Shown here: positions 31,640-40,755 of the stretch, piece after piece | How positions within the stretch are numbered: the first letter of the stretch is position 1 | How the letters are laid out: the number at the start of each line of letters is the position of its first letter | DNA from: Rhodoblastus acidophilus | GTDB lineage: Bacteria > Pseudomonadota > Alphaproteobacteria > Rhizobiales > Beijerinckiaceae | DNA length: 64,000 nucleotides | Reading direction: 5' to 3' | Assembly: GCF_900187365.1 (NCBI RefSeq) | Contig: NZ_FYDG01000001.1 | Span: 1 to 64,000 of the forward strand | Notes under the pieces: model-generated | Databases searched by the model: none | Told to the model about the DNA's origin: nothing | What the model saw: the letters and a program-made list of their open reading frames with translations, nothing else | Translations under genes and position numbers: made by a program

Positions 31640-33853
31640 ATGGAGCAATCGCTTACGCAAAGCCGCTACCGAGTCGAGGGCATGGATTGCGGGGGCTGCG
31701 CCGCCAAGATCGCAACGGCGGTGCGGCGCTCCCCCGGCGTGACGGAGGTCGCCGTTTCGGTCGCGTCCGGGACCATGGTGATCCACCATTCGGCCGAGAG
31801 CGATCTCGCAATGCTGGAAAAGCGCGTCACTGCGCTCGGCTATGGCCTTGAGCGTCTGGCGCAAGACTCTCCAAAGCCAAATCTTGAGGATCACGACCAC
31901 AGCCAATGCTGCGGCCATGGACACGGCCACGATCATGACGACGGGCGCGTTTCCGCCAATCCTGAAGCCGGTCCGGCGAAATCGTCGCCCTTTCGACTTT
32001 CGCGCAAGGGCGTCCTGACTCTCTCCTGCGGTCTGGCGCTGATTGCGGCCTATGCTCTTGGCAAGGCCGCGCCCGGCGCCGCGCCCTACGCGTTCCTGGC
32101 CGCGCTGCTGGTTGGGCTCGCGCCCATCGCGCAGCGCGCTTTTGTGGCCGCGCGCCAGGGAACGCCGTTTTCCATCGAAATGCTGATGACTGTCGCCGCG
32201 ATCGGCGCCTTCGTCATCGACGCGCGTGAAGAAGCCGCCGCCGTCGTCTTCCTGTTCCTCGTCGGCGAAATGCTGGAGGGGCTGGCGGCGCGCCGGGCGC
32301 GCGCCAGCATCCAATCGCTGGCCGCGCTCACGCCGGCGACGGCGCAACGCGAACGCGGCGGCGTCCTGACCGAAGTCGCTTCCGCGAGCCTGCGCCCCGG
32401 CGATGTCATTGTGGCGCGTCCCGGAGATCGCATCTCCGCCGATGGCGTGATCCTCTCCGGCGACAGCCGCATCAACCAAGCGCCGGTGACCGGCGAAAGC
32501 CTGCCCGTGCACAAAATGGCGGGCGCCAGGGTTTTCGCCGGATCGCTCAACGGCGAGGGCGTCTTGCGCGTCGAGGTGACCGCCGCCGCCGCCGACAACA
32601 CCATCGCGCGGGTGGTGAAGCTCGTGGAGGAGGCCCAGGAATCCAAGGCGCCGACCGAGCGTTTCATCGAGCGTTTTGCGCGCATCTACACCCCGGCGGT
32701 GGTCGGCGTCGCCGCGCTCGTCGCCGTGGTTCCGCCGCTGGTCGCGGGCGCGTCCTGGCAGGAGTGGATCTACAAGGCTTTGGCCGTGCTGCTGATCGGC
32801 TGCCCCTGCGCGCTGGTGATTTCCACGCCGGCCGCCATCGCCGCCAGCCTTGCGGCGGGCGCGCGGCGAGGCCTCCTGCTCAAGGGCGGCGCCGTGCTCG
32901 AAACGCTCGGACGCGTCAACATGGCGTGTTTCGACAAGACCGGCACGCTCACCGAGGGCAAGCCAAAAGTCACGGACGTGATCGGCTTCGACCGCGACGA
33001 AAACGAGGTTTTGGCGCTGGCGGCGGCGGTGGAGGCGACCTCGAACCATCCTTTGGCGGGCGCCGTGCTGGCTGAAGCCCAGGCGCGAGGCTTGCGCGCG
33101 CCGGCCGCCATCGCTGCGGCGGGATTGAGCGGCAAGGGAGTCTCGGCGACCGTCGACGGCCAAAACGTGTTTCTTGGCTCGGCGCGCGCGGCGGGGGAAC
33201 GGGCCGTGCTGACGCAGGAGCAAGCGGCGCGCATCGCCGTTTTGAACGCGGAGGGCAAAACCGTTTCGGTTCTCGTGGTGGGCGCCGCCGCCGCCGGCGT
33301 CCTTGCGCTGCGCGACGAGCCGCGCGCGGACGCCGCCGCCGGCGTCGCCGCGCTGAAGCGCGCGGGAGTCCGGGTGGCGATGCTGACGGGCGACAATCGC
33401 CGCACGGCTGAGGCGGTGGGCGCGAGCCTCGACGTCGAAACGCACGCCGAACTGATGCCGGAGGATAAGCAACGCATTGTGCGCGATCTGCAAAAGCAGG
33501 GCTTGGTGGTCGCCAAAATTGGGGATGGCGTCAACGACGCGCCGGCGCTCGCCGCCGCCGACGTGGGCGTCGCCATGGGCGGCGGCGCTGACGTTGCGCT
33601 GGAAGCCGCGGACGCCGCCATTCTGCACGGCCGGGTCGGCGATGTGGCGGCCCTGATCGCGCTGTCGCGGCGAACCCTACGCAACATCAGGCAGAATGTC
33701 ACGATTGCGCTCGGCCTGAAGGCCGCGTTCCTCGTCACCACCCTCGTCGGCTTGACCGGCCTATGGCCCGCCATTCTCGCGGACACGGGCGCGACGGTGA
33801 TTGTGACGGCGAACGCTTTGCGGCTGTTGCGCGTTAACGGCGATCACACGTGA
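31640..33853 (+). CDS. zntA: Heavy-metal translocating P-type ATPase (Zn/Cd/Pb/Co type)
   Basis: A 737-residue P1B ATPase exporting divalent metals. An N-terminal HMA domain carries GMDCGGCAAK. A His-rich loop follows (DHDHSQCCGHGHGHDHDD, about 85-105), and then eight membrane helices. The transmembrane CPC motif (IGCPCALVIS), phosphorylation motif DKTGTLTEGK, SNHPLA and GDGVNDAPAL are all intact. The ATG at 31640 is preferred because the upstream in-frame extension overlaps the MerR gene. Cys-Pro-Cys with these flanks and the adjacent CadR-type regulator favour Zn/Cd/Pb over Cu. Confidence 0.92.
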   Translation: MEQSLTQSRYRVEGMDCGGCAAKIATAVRRSPGVTEVAVSVASGTMVIHHSAESDLAMLEKRVTALGYGLERLAQDSPKPNLEDHDHSQCCGHGHGHDHDDGRVSANPEAGPAKSSPFRLSRKGVLTLSCGLALIAAYALGKAAPGAAPYAFLAALLVGLAPIAQRAFVAARQGTPFSIEMLMTVAAIGAFVIDAREEAAAVVFLFLVGEMLEGLAARRARASIQSLAALTPATAQRERGGVLTEVASASLRPGDVIVARPGDRISADGVILSGDSRINQAPVTGESLPVHKMAGARVFAGSLNGEGVLRVEVTAAAADNTIARVVKLVEEAQESKAPTERFIERFARIYTPAVVGVAALVAVVPPLVAGASWQEWIYKALAVLLIGCPCALVISTPAAIAASLAAGARRGLLLKGGAVLETLGRVNMACFDKTGTLTEGKPKVTDVIGFDRDENEVLALAAAVEATSNHPLAGAVLAEAQARGLRAPAAIAAAGLSGKGVSATVDGQNVFLGSARAAGERAVLTQEQAARIAVLNAEGKTVSVLVVGAAAAGVLALRDEPRADAAAGVAALKRAGVRVAMLTGDNRRTAEAVGASLDVETHAELMPEDKQRIVRDLQKQGLVVAKIGDGVNDAPALAAADVGVAMGGGADVALEAADAAILHGRVGDVAALIALSRRTLRNIRQNVTIALGLKAAFLVTTLVGLTGLWPAILADTGATVIVTANALRLLRVNGDHT

Positions 33854-33936
33854 GGACGCCGCCTCCCTTATGCGGTTCTATACGCTTGCCCACATTCCGG
33901 CTCATTCACGCTTGATAAGCTTTGATTCAGGTTTGA

Positions 33937-34356
33937 ATGCAAGATGGTCCTATGACCCGCGCCTCGCTGTTCCGATTCGCTCGTGTTGCGCTCGCGACCG
34001 TTATGGTCGCGCTGGCGGCGCTTGGGCATATTTTCGGCGAGGCGCATCACGATGTCGGCCAACCCGCCCAGGCCCTCGCCTGGACAGACGCCGCGACGCC
34101 CGATGCGGCAGGTTCTGTCTCCGGCCCGCTCGAGTTCTTCCAGCCTTCGGCGTCGCAGGCGGATAGCGTGGTCAAAAAGTACGTTTGCGGTTGTTTTTCC
34201 GGCTGTGGCTGCTGCTCGACGGGGCTTTGGCGTCAAGCCGAGGCTTTGGCGCCTCCGGCGTTGATCCTCGCGGAATCGCTGGTCGCGCCACAACCGGATG
34301 TTCCCTCGGGGCTGCGCCCGAAATCGCTGTTCCGGCCGCCTCGGCTCACGGCCTGA
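33937..34356 (+). CDS. Small membrane or secreted protein with CGCFSGCGCC motif
   Basis: I do not recognise a named family. The product is 139 residues (or 134 from the next ATG at 33952). It has a hydrophobic N-terminal segment (FARVALATVMVALAALGHIFGEAHH) that could be a signal or anchor and a cysteine cluster VCGCFSGCGCCSTG near residue 85. A proline-rich tail follows, ending RPPRLTA. The upstream AGG favours the first ATG. Location between the metal ATPase and czcBA suggests a metal-related periplasmic role. Proteins with this layout occur near Czc systems, but this is inference from context. Confidence 0.6.
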   Translation: MQDGPMTRASLFRFARVALATVMVALAALGHIFGEAHHDVGQPAQALAWTDAATPDAAGSVSGPLEFFQPSASQADSVVKKYVCGCFSGCGCCSTGLWRQAEALAPPALILAESLVAPQPDVPSGLRPKSLFRPPRLTA

Positions 34357-34471
34357 ACCTGCGCGCGGCGTCACGCGCCGCATTTCCCAAACGTCCAGTC
34401 CCCCTCAAGCGCCTTCGGCGCGAACGTCGCTGCGCACCAATGCGCATCGCGCGGCGTTGGAGTTCATGATC

Positions 34472-34729
34472 ATGAGCCGATCTTCCCTGGCCCTGTTCGC
34501 CATTCTGACTTTCTCCGTCGCCTCGCAGGCGCGGGCCGACGAGAGTTTTCTCCCGGACGCATCCGGCCGTCTCACCCGCGCCGACCATGTCCAAAGCTGC
34601 GAGAGAAACAAATGGGCCTGTTCGCAGCAATTCGGCCCGTCGTCTGAAGTGCTGCATGAGCTTGCCCATTGCCGCATCAAATACGACCAGTGCCTGAACC
34701 GCGGCGACGGCGCGTCCACCTTTCACTGA
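34472..34729 (+). CDS. Small secreted protein with paired cysteines
   Basis: An 85-residue product beginning with a clear signal peptide (MSRSSLALFAILTFSVASQARA). It leaves a mature domain of about 63 residues with four cysteines (SCERNKWACSQ and HCRIKYDQCL), spaced as two CxnC pairs that could form disulfides. GGAG lies nine bases before the chosen ATG; another ATG two codons upstream is possible. It sits between the preceding Cys-rich protein and czcB, all in one direction. Function is unknown. A periplasmic metal or stress role is suggested only by the neighbours. Confidence 0.65.
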   Translation: MSRSSLALFAILTFSVASQARADESFLPDASGRLTRADHVQSCERNKWACSQQFGPSSEVLHELAHCRIKYDQCLNRGDGASTFH

Positions 34730-34835
34730 AGCCTTCGCGACCCCCGCCACACGCTCGGGGCGACATCCTGCGCCCTGCTCCCCTCTATCCGATGGCGCGC
34801 GTTCGCCGCGACGCCTGAGCGATTGGACGCGATCC

Positions 34836-36014
34836 ATGTCCCGTTTTTCCCTGAGGCCCGCCCTGCTGGCGCTGGCCCTATGCTTGTCGCCCGCCCTCAC
34901 GCTCGCCAAATCGGCGGAGGCCGTCGAGGCGCGCGAAGCCCCTCCCGCCCATGGCGAAGTCCCCCTGGCGGCGGAGCAGATCGACAAGGCCGGCGTCGCC
35001 GTGACGCGGGTCGAACCCGGCGTCATAGCGGAGCAACTGTCCGCCCCTGGCGTCGTCATCGCCGATCAGGACCGCATCGCCCGCGTGCCGGCGCGGGTGA
35101 TCGGCTCGGTGGCGGAATTGCGCAAGCGGCTCGGCGAGACTGTCGCCAAAGATGAAGTCGTCGCCATGCTCGACAGCCGCGAAGTCGCCGACGCCAAGAG
35201 CGAATGGCAGGCGGCTCTGGTCAATTGCGATTTGCAGAAGACCTTGTTCGAGCGCGCAGAAAAACTCTGGGCCAAGCGCATCAGCGCCGAACAGGTCTAT
35301 CTTCAGGCGAAGACGACGGCGGCCACGGCGCAATTGCGACTCAATCTGGCCCGGCAAAAACTGCGGTCGCTCGGCGTCAGCGACGGCGAAATCGACGCCC
35401 TGCGCGCCGACGACGCTTCGGCCAATCTCGGACTTTATCCCGTGCGCGCGCCGATCGCCGGACGCGTGATCGAGCGCAAGGTGGATGTCGGCGCGTCCGT
35501 CGGCGGCAACAACGACCCGTCGGAACTCTACGCCATCGCCGATCTCAGCCGCGTCTGGATCGACCTCGCCATTCCCGCCAGCGAGCTGAACGCCATCCGC
35601 GAGGGACAGAAGGTTTCCTTGCGCGCGCCCAATGAGGAAACGCTGTCCGGCCAAATCATCTTCATCGGGCCGGTGCTCAACCCGGAAACACGCGCGGCGC
35701 GGGTTCTGGCCGCCGTCGACAATCCCGGCCTGGCGCTGCGTCCCGGAGGCTTCGTCACCGCGGCCATCGCCGTGCGGGAAACGCCGGTGGCGCTGCGGGC
35801 GCCGAAAACCGCGCTCCAGACCATCGAGGGCAAGACCAGCCTGTTCGTGCGCAACGACAAGGGTTTTGTCGCGCGCGCCGTCGGGCTTGGGCGCTCCGAC
35901 GCGCAATTTGTCGAAATCACCGAGGGGCTGACGGCGGGCGAGACCATCGCCTCAGAAAACTCCTTCATTCTCAAGGCGGAACTCGGCAAGGCCGAGGCCG
36001 CGCACGACGATTGA
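34836..36014 (+). CDS. czcB: RND efflux periplasmic adaptor, CzcB-like
   Basis: A 392-residue membrane-fusion protein linking an inner-membrane RND pump to an outer-membrane channel. Signal peptide about 1-24. The order is barrel, lipoyl half, helical hairpin (KSEWQAALVNCDLQKTLFERAEKLWAKRISAEQVYLQAKTTAATAQ), second lipoyl half (YPVRAPIAGRVIERKVDVGASVGG), then barrel and membrane-proximal domains. This matches the CzcB/CusB adaptor family. It is followed 7 bp later by the RND pump. No czcC outer-membrane factor is present in the cluster. Confidence 0.9.
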   Translation: MSRFSLRPALLALALCLSPALTLAKSAEAVEAREAPPAHGEVPLAAEQIDKAGVAVTRVEPGVIAEQLSAPGVVIADQDRIARVPARVIGSVAELRKRLGETVAKDEVVAMLDSREVADAKSEWQAALVNCDLQKTLFERAEKLWAKRISAEQVYLQAKTTAATAQLRLNLARQKLRSLGVSDGEIDALRADDASANLGLYPVRAPIAGRVIERKVDVGASVGGNNDPSELYAIADLSRVWIDLAIPASELNAIREGQKVSLRAPNEETLSGQIIFIGPVLNPETRAARVLAAVDNPGLALRPGGFVTAAIAVRETPVALRAPKTALQTIEGKTSLFVRNDKGFVARAVGLGRSDAQFVEITEGLTAGETIASENSFILKAELGKAEAAHDD

Positions 36015-36021
36015 GGCGGCC

Positions 36022-39000
36022 ATGATCTCGCGCATCCTCGAATTTTCGGTCCATCAACGCTGGGTCGTCGTCTTCCTCAGCCTGATGGCGGCGGCTTTTG
36101 GCGCGTTCGCCTTGCAAAAGCTGCCCATCGACGCGGTCCCCGACGTCACCAACAACCAGGTGCAGATCAACACGGTCGCCCCCTGGCTTTCGCCGCAGGA
36201 CATAGAGAAACAAGTCACGCTCCAGATTGAGACCGCGCTCGCGGGGGCGACCGGCCTCGACTACACCCGTTCGCTGTCGCGCAACGGGTTCTCGCAGGTG
36301 ACGGCGGTCTTTTCGGAAAAGACCGACATCTATTTCGCGCGCCAGCAGGTCAACGAAAGGCTGCGGGAGGCCAAGGCGGCGCTGCCCGGCGGCGTCGAGC
36401 CGCGCATGGGGCCGATTTCGACCGGCCTTGGCGAAATCTACATGTGGACGCTGTCCTACAAGCCCAAGCCTGAGAAGATCGAATCCAATCCGCCGGCCGG
36501 CTGGCAAGCGGACGGCGCCTATCTGACGCCGGAAGGCCAAAGCCTGCGCACGGACATTGAACAGGCGGCCTATCTGCGCACGGTGCAGAACTGGATCGTG
36601 CGCCCGCAGGTCAAGATGGTTCCGGGCATAGCGGGCGTCGATTCCATCGGCGGCCAGGAAAAACTCTACCAGGTGCAGCCCGAGCCGAACAAGCTGATCG
36701 CCGCCGGCGTGTCCTTCGCCGATCTCGCCGCCGCGCTCGAAACCAATAATTCCAGCCGCGGCGCCGGTTATATCGAACGCAACGGCGAGGCCTATGTCGT
36801 GCGCGCGATCGGGCGGCTGGAAACTGTGTCCGACATTGAAAATGTCGTCATCGCCTCGCGCGGCGGCGTTCCCGTTCGCGTCAAGGATGTCGCCAATGTG
36901 TCGGTGGGCGCCGATCTGCGCACCGGCAGCGCCAGCGCCAATGGCGAAGAAGTCGTGGTCGGCTCCGCGCTGATGCTGATCGGCGGCAACAGCCGCACGG
37001 TCGCCGCCACTGTGGACGCCAAAATCGGCGAGATCGCGCGCAACATGCCGCCGGACATCGCGCTGACGCCCGTGCTCAACCGCATGCAGCTCGTGGATGC
37101 GACGGTGCGGACGGTGGCCAAAAACCTCGCCGAGGGCGCGCTGCTGGTGATCGCCGTGCTGTTCCTGCTGCTCGGCAATTTACGCGCCGCCTTGATCAGC
37201 GCGCTGGTGATCCCCTTCGCCATGCTGATGACTTTTGCGGGCATGGTCGAGACCAAGGTCAGCGCCAATCTGATGAGCCTTGGCGCGCTGGACTTCGGCC
37301 TGATCGTCGACGGCGCGGTGATCGTCACCGAGAACGCCTTGCGCCGGCTGGCGGAACGCCGCCACGCTTTGGGCCGCGCCCTGCGTCAGCCTGAGCGCAT
37401 GAGCGTGGTGATCGGCGCGGCGCAGGAGATGATCCGCCCGTCGCTGTTCGGCCAGGCGATCATCATGCTGGTCTATGTGCCGCTGCTCAGTTTTACGGGT
37501 GTGGAAGGAAAAATGTTCCAGCCGATGGCGCTGACCGTCATCATGGCGCTGGTCGCGGCCTTCGTGCTGTCGCTGACGCTGGTTCCGGCGCTGATCGCCA
37601 TCGCCATTCCCGCGCCTGAGACCGAGGAGGATAATTGGATCGTCCGCGCGATGCGGCGGCTCTACGCGCCGACGCTCGCCTTCGCCATGAAGGCGCCGAT
37701 CCGCATGGCGGCGGGCTCGGCTTTCCTGTTCCTGCTGGCGCTGCTGCTGTTCGGTCGTCTCGGCCAGGAATTCGCCCCGACGCTCGATGAGAAGAACATT
37801 GCGATGAACGCGCTGCGCATCCCCAGCGCGTCGCTGAAGCAATCGCAGGCCATGCAGGCGCAGGTGGAAAAGACCATCGCCGAATTCCCGGAGGTCAAGC
37901 TGGTCTTTTCCAAGACCGGCACGGCGGAGGTCGCCTCCGACCCCATGCCCGTCAACAGTTCGGATACGTTCATCATCTTGAAACCTCAAGAAGAATGGCC
38001 CGATCCGCATGAAAGCAAGGCGGCGCTGCAAGGCCGGATCTCGGAGGCTGTGGCGGCGCTGCCGGGCAACGTCACCGAGTTCTCGCAGCCGATCCAGATG
38101 CGCTTCAACGAACTGCTGGCCGGCGTGCGCGGCGACGTCGCGATCAAAGTGTTTGGCGACGAGTTCGAACCGATGTTGCGCGTCGCCAATCAGATCGCGG
38201 GCGTCGTGCGCGCGACCAAGGGCGCGGAGGATGTGAAGGTCGAGCAGATCAACGGGCTGCCGTTCCTGGAAATCTCGATCGACAAGGAGGCGGCGGCGCG
38301 GTTCGGCCTCAGCGTTTCGGCGGTGCAGGATGTGATCGGCGCCGCCGTCGGCGGCCGCGAAGCCGGTTATGTCTTTGAGGGCGACCGGCGGTTTGCGCTC
38401 ACCATCCGGCTCGGCGAAAACCTGCGCTCGGACATCGAGGCGCTGAAAAACCTGCCCGTGCCGTTGCCCGGCGCCGGAGCGAAGGCGCCTGTGGTGCTGA
38501 TGAAGGAGATCGCCCGGTTCGACGAGCGCGACGGGCCAAACCAGATCTCGCGCGAGAACGGCAAGCGCCGCGTGGTCGTCACCGCCAATGTGCGCGGCCG
38601 CGACGTGGCGTCCGTCGTCGGCGAAATCCAGCAGCGCACGCAGGCCGAGGTGACGGTCCCGCCGGGCTACTGGCTGCAATGGGGCGGGCAGTTCGAAAAC
38701 CTGGCCGCCGCCAAGGCGCGGCTGATGGTGGTCGTGCCCGCCTGTTTCGCCATGATCCTGTTCCTGCTGTTCGCGGCTTTGGGACGGATGCGCGACGCGC
38801 TGCTGGTGTTCAGCGCCGTGCCGCTCGCGCTGACCGGCGGGATCGCGGCGCTGTGGAGCGCGGGCCTGCCATTCTCGGTCTCGGCGGCGGTCGGCTTCAT
38901 CGCCCTGTCCGGCATCGCCGTGCTCAACGGCCTCGTGCTGCTCACCTATGTGAAGCAGTTGCAGGCGGAAGGCTTGCCCCTGCCCGAGGCCCTCCGCCAG

Positions 39001-39288
39001 GGCGCGCTCACGCGGTTGCGGCCCGTGGCGATGACCGCGCTGGTCGCGGCGCTGGGTTTCGCGCCCATGGCGCTGGCGACGGGCGCGGGGGCGGAAGTGC
39101 AGAAGCCGCTGGCCATCGTGGTGATCGGCGGACTGATCAGCGCGACCTTGCTGACCCTGCTGGCGCTGCCCGCGCTCTATCTGCTGTTCGGCGAGCGGGC
39201 GGCAAGACCGACAAGGGCGTCGCCTGCCGCTCTCGACGCCCCGCCTCATGGCGAAGCCGGACCTGCGGGCGGCGCAACAAGGGCCTGA
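36022..39288 (+). CDS. czcA: Heavy-metal RND efflux transporter, CzcA-like
   Basis: A 1088-residue inner-membrane antiporter with twelve helices and two large periplasmic loops, expelling divalent metals such as Co, Zn and Cd. The N-terminus has the first helix and PIDAVPDVTNNQVQINT. The fourth helix carries DFGLIVDGAVIVTEN, the proton-relay motif of the heavy-metal RND class with the Czc-type double-charged pattern. Late helices include GFIALSGIAVLNGLVLLTYV. The length is slightly above the usual 1040-1070, with extra residues in the first periplasmic loop (KPKPEKIESNPPAG...). It forms an operon with czcB. Confidence 0.92.
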   Translation: MISRILEFSVHQRWVVVFLSLMAAAFGAFALQKLPIDAVPDVTNNQVQINTVAPWLSPQDIEKQVTLQIETALAGATGLDYTRSLSRNGFSQVTAVFSEKTDIYFARQQVNERLREAKAALPGGVEPRMGPISTGLGEIYMWTLSYKPKPEKIESNPPAGWQADGAYLTPEGQSLRTDIEQAAYLRTVQNWIVRPQVKMVPGIAGVDSIGGQEKLYQVQPEPNKLIAAGVSFADLAAALETNNSSRGAGYIERNGEAYVVRAIGRLETVSDIENVVIASRGGVPVRVKDVANVSVGADLRTGSASANGEEVVVGSALMLIGGNSRTVAATVDAKIGEIARNMPPDIALTPVLNRMQLVDATVRTVAKNLAEGALLVIAVLFLLLGNLRAALISALVIPFAMLMTFAGMVETKVSANLMSLGALDFGLIVDGAVIVTENALRRLAERRHALGRALRQPERMSVVIGAAQEMIRPSLFGQAIIMLVYVPLLSFTGVEGKMFQPMALTVIMALVAAFVLSLTLVPALIAIAIPAPETEEDNWIVRAMRRLYAPTLAFAMKAPIRMAAGSAFLFLLALLLFGRLGQEFAPTLDEKNIAMNALRIPSASLKQSQAMQAQVEKTIAEFPEVKLVFSKTGTAEVASDPMPVNSSDTFIILKPQEEWPDPHESKAALQGRISEAVAALPGNVTEFSQPIQMRFNELLAGVRGDVAIKVFGDEFEPMLRVANQIAGVVRATKGAEDVKVEQINGLPFLEISIDKEAAARFGLSVSAVQDVIGAAVGGREAGYVFEGDRRFALTIRLGENLRSDIEALKNLPVPLPGAGAKAPVVLMKEIARFDERDGPNQISRENGKRRVVVTANVRGRDVASVVGEIQQRTQAEVTVPPGYWLQWGGQFENLAAAKARLMVVVPACFAMILFLLFAALGRMRDALLVFSAVPLALTGGIAALWSAGLPFSVSAAVGFIALSGIAVLNGLVLLTYVKQLQAEGLPLPEALRQGALTRLRPVAMTALVAALGFAPMALATGAGAEVQKPLAIVVIGGLISATLLTLLALPALYLLFGERAARPTRASPAALDAPPHGEAGPAGGATRA

Positions 39289-39351
39289 GGCCGAAACAAT
39301 CTCAGGCGTTCGCGCAACGGATTTCATTCCCAAGCATTGGCAAATCTTGGT

Positions 39352-39367
39352 CGGGGGCGCGCCCCCG
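39352..39367. terminator. Perfect palindrome between convergent czcA and sco
   Basis: CGGGGGCGCGCCCCCG is fully self-complementary (16 bp) and lies in the 107-bp gap between two convergent genes. GGCCTCAGG at 39367-39375 also pairs with CCTGAGGCC at 39284-39292, so a larger hairpin across the gap is possible. There is no U-tract. A terminator role is probable by position. Confidence 0.5.
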
Positions 39368-39395
39368 GCCTCAGGGGTTCAACGGCATGGCGCGA

Positions 39396-39968
39396 CTAAT
39401 GCGGCACATGCGCGACGAAATCGGCGGGATCGACCTGCATGTCGGGTTTTTGGTAAACGACCTCGCCGTTTTCATTCAGCAGCGTCAGCAGGGCGGAATG
39501 GTCGAAGCCGCCCTCCCCGTTGGCCCGATAACGCACGCCGAGAACCGCCGCGAGATCGCGCACGGCCTTGTCGTTTCCGGCCAGCAGGGTCCAGTCGGCG
39601 GGATCGAGGCCATGCGCCTCGGCATAGGCTTTGAGCTTTTCGGGCGTGTCGCCCTTGGGATCGAGCGTGACGAAGACGAAGCGCAGGCCCCGGCCCTGCG
39701 CCGCCTTTTCGATGGCGGCCATATTGGCGACGATCAGCGGGCAGATGTCGGGGCAGGAGGTATAGCCCATCGCCACCACACTTTTCTTGCCAGCCAGATC
39801 GCGCAGCGTCAGCGCGTGACCGTTCTGGTCGGTCCAATGCGACGGCAGGTTGAACAGCGAGGCGCCGCTCGGCGCCGCCTGCGCCATCGCGGCATGATCA
39901 TGGGCCATCACAGGGAAGGACAGGGCGAACGAGATCGCCCAGGCCACCAACAAAGCGCGCAGCATCAT
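39396..39968 (-). CDS. SCO1/SenC family copper chaperone
   Basis: A 190-residue thioredoxin-fold copper protein. Signal peptide about 1-22. The Cu-binding CxxxC is in GYTSCPDICPLI, and the distant histidine is in EGGFDHSALLTL, so the full SCO ligand set is present. RFVFVTLDPKGDTPEKLKAYAEAHG is another family block. The start overlaps the nirV-like gene stop (ATGA). In this operon it most likely delivers copper to the nitrite reductase encoded by the first gene, although SCO proteins also serve cytochrome oxidase. Confidence 0.9.
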   Translation of the reverse strand: MMLRALLVAWAISFALSFPVMAHDHAAMAQAAPSGASLFNLPSHWTDQNGHALTLRDLAGKKSVVAMGYTSCPDICPLIVANMAAIEKAAQGRGLRFVFVTLDPKGDTPEKLKAYAEAHGLDPADWTLLAGNDKAVRDLAAVLGVRYRANGEGGFDHSALLTLLNENGEVVYQKPDMQVDPADFVAHVPH

Positions 39969-40750
39969 TCGTCTCCAGCGCAGCGAAAACCGAGATTGTC
40001 TTGCGTGTAACGGGCCTTCAGGCTGGCGCGCAGCGCGTAGCGCATGAGGGCGGGGTAATCGGCGGGGTCGCGCACGCCCGCCGCGCCGCCGCCGCAGAAC
40101 GCCGCATCGTCCTTGCTCGACGTGTTGCGCTGCTCCGCGCCCGAACCGGTGGCGGAGAAATCCTCCGTCCATTCCCAGACCAGGCCCACCATGTCGGAGA
40201 GTCCGTAGCCGTTGGCGGCCCCCTGCCCGACCTCGCCGAGGCGCGCGCCGTTCGGACGGGCGAACCAGTCGAGCGAGATCCGCGTCACCTGGTCCCGGCC
40301 GCGCCCCGCGTCGGCCAGCGCATATTCCCATTCGTCGGTGGTGGGCAACCGCCCGCCCCGCGCCTCGCAAAAAGCCTGCGCGGCGAACCACGACACATTG
40401 GTCACGGGCGCCAGCGCTTCCCCCGCCGCGGGCGCGCCCTCGCGCCAGCGCCTGAGATAATTGGGATCGACGAACAGGCGCGGGGCGGCCTCGCGCCGCC
40501 ATTGCGGGTTTGTCGCCAGGAAGGCGGCGAATTGCGCCGACGTCACCGGGAAGCGGTCGAGCCGGAACGCCTTGAGCGCGATCGGGCGCGGCTCCGCGCC
40601 GCGCTGGCCCTTGGCCGGAATCATCTTGAAAAAGGGGGTGAAGGCGCCGGCCGGCACCGGCGCCATGCCGGCCGGCGCGGCGCAGGCGGGAGCGAGGGCC
40701 GACGGGAAAACCGCCAGGAAAGTCGCCAGAATCGCCGCGCGCCGCGCCAT
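39965..40750 (-). CDS. nirV: SUMF1/FGE-domain protein, NirV-like
   Basis: A 261-residue exported protein with a formylglycine-generating-enzyme-type fold. Landmarks are a signal peptide (about 1-25), MAPVPAGAFTPFFK at the start of the domain, FRLDRFPVTSAQFAAFLA, PVTNVSWFAAQAFCEARGGRLPTTDEWEYAL, and GLVWEWTEDF. NirV proteins of this family accompany nirK in many denitrifiers, although their role is unresolved. It lies 5 bp after the nirK stop and overlaps sco. The reverse C-terminal NLGFRC block is conserved in the family. Confidence 0.85.
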   Translation of the reverse strand: MARRAAILATFLAVFPSALAPACAAPAGMAPVPAGAFTPFFKMIPAKGQRGAEPRPIALKAFRLDRFPVTSAQFAAFLATNPQWRREAAPRLFVDPNYLRRWREGAPAAGEALAPVTNVSWFAAQAFCEARGGRLPTTDEWEYALADAGRGRDQVTRISLDWFARPNGARLGEVGQGAANGYGLSDMVGLVWEWTEDFSATGSGAEQRNTSSKDDAAFCGGGAAGVRDPADYPALMRYALRASLKARYTQDNLGFRCAGDE

Positions 40751-40755
40751 CGCCG

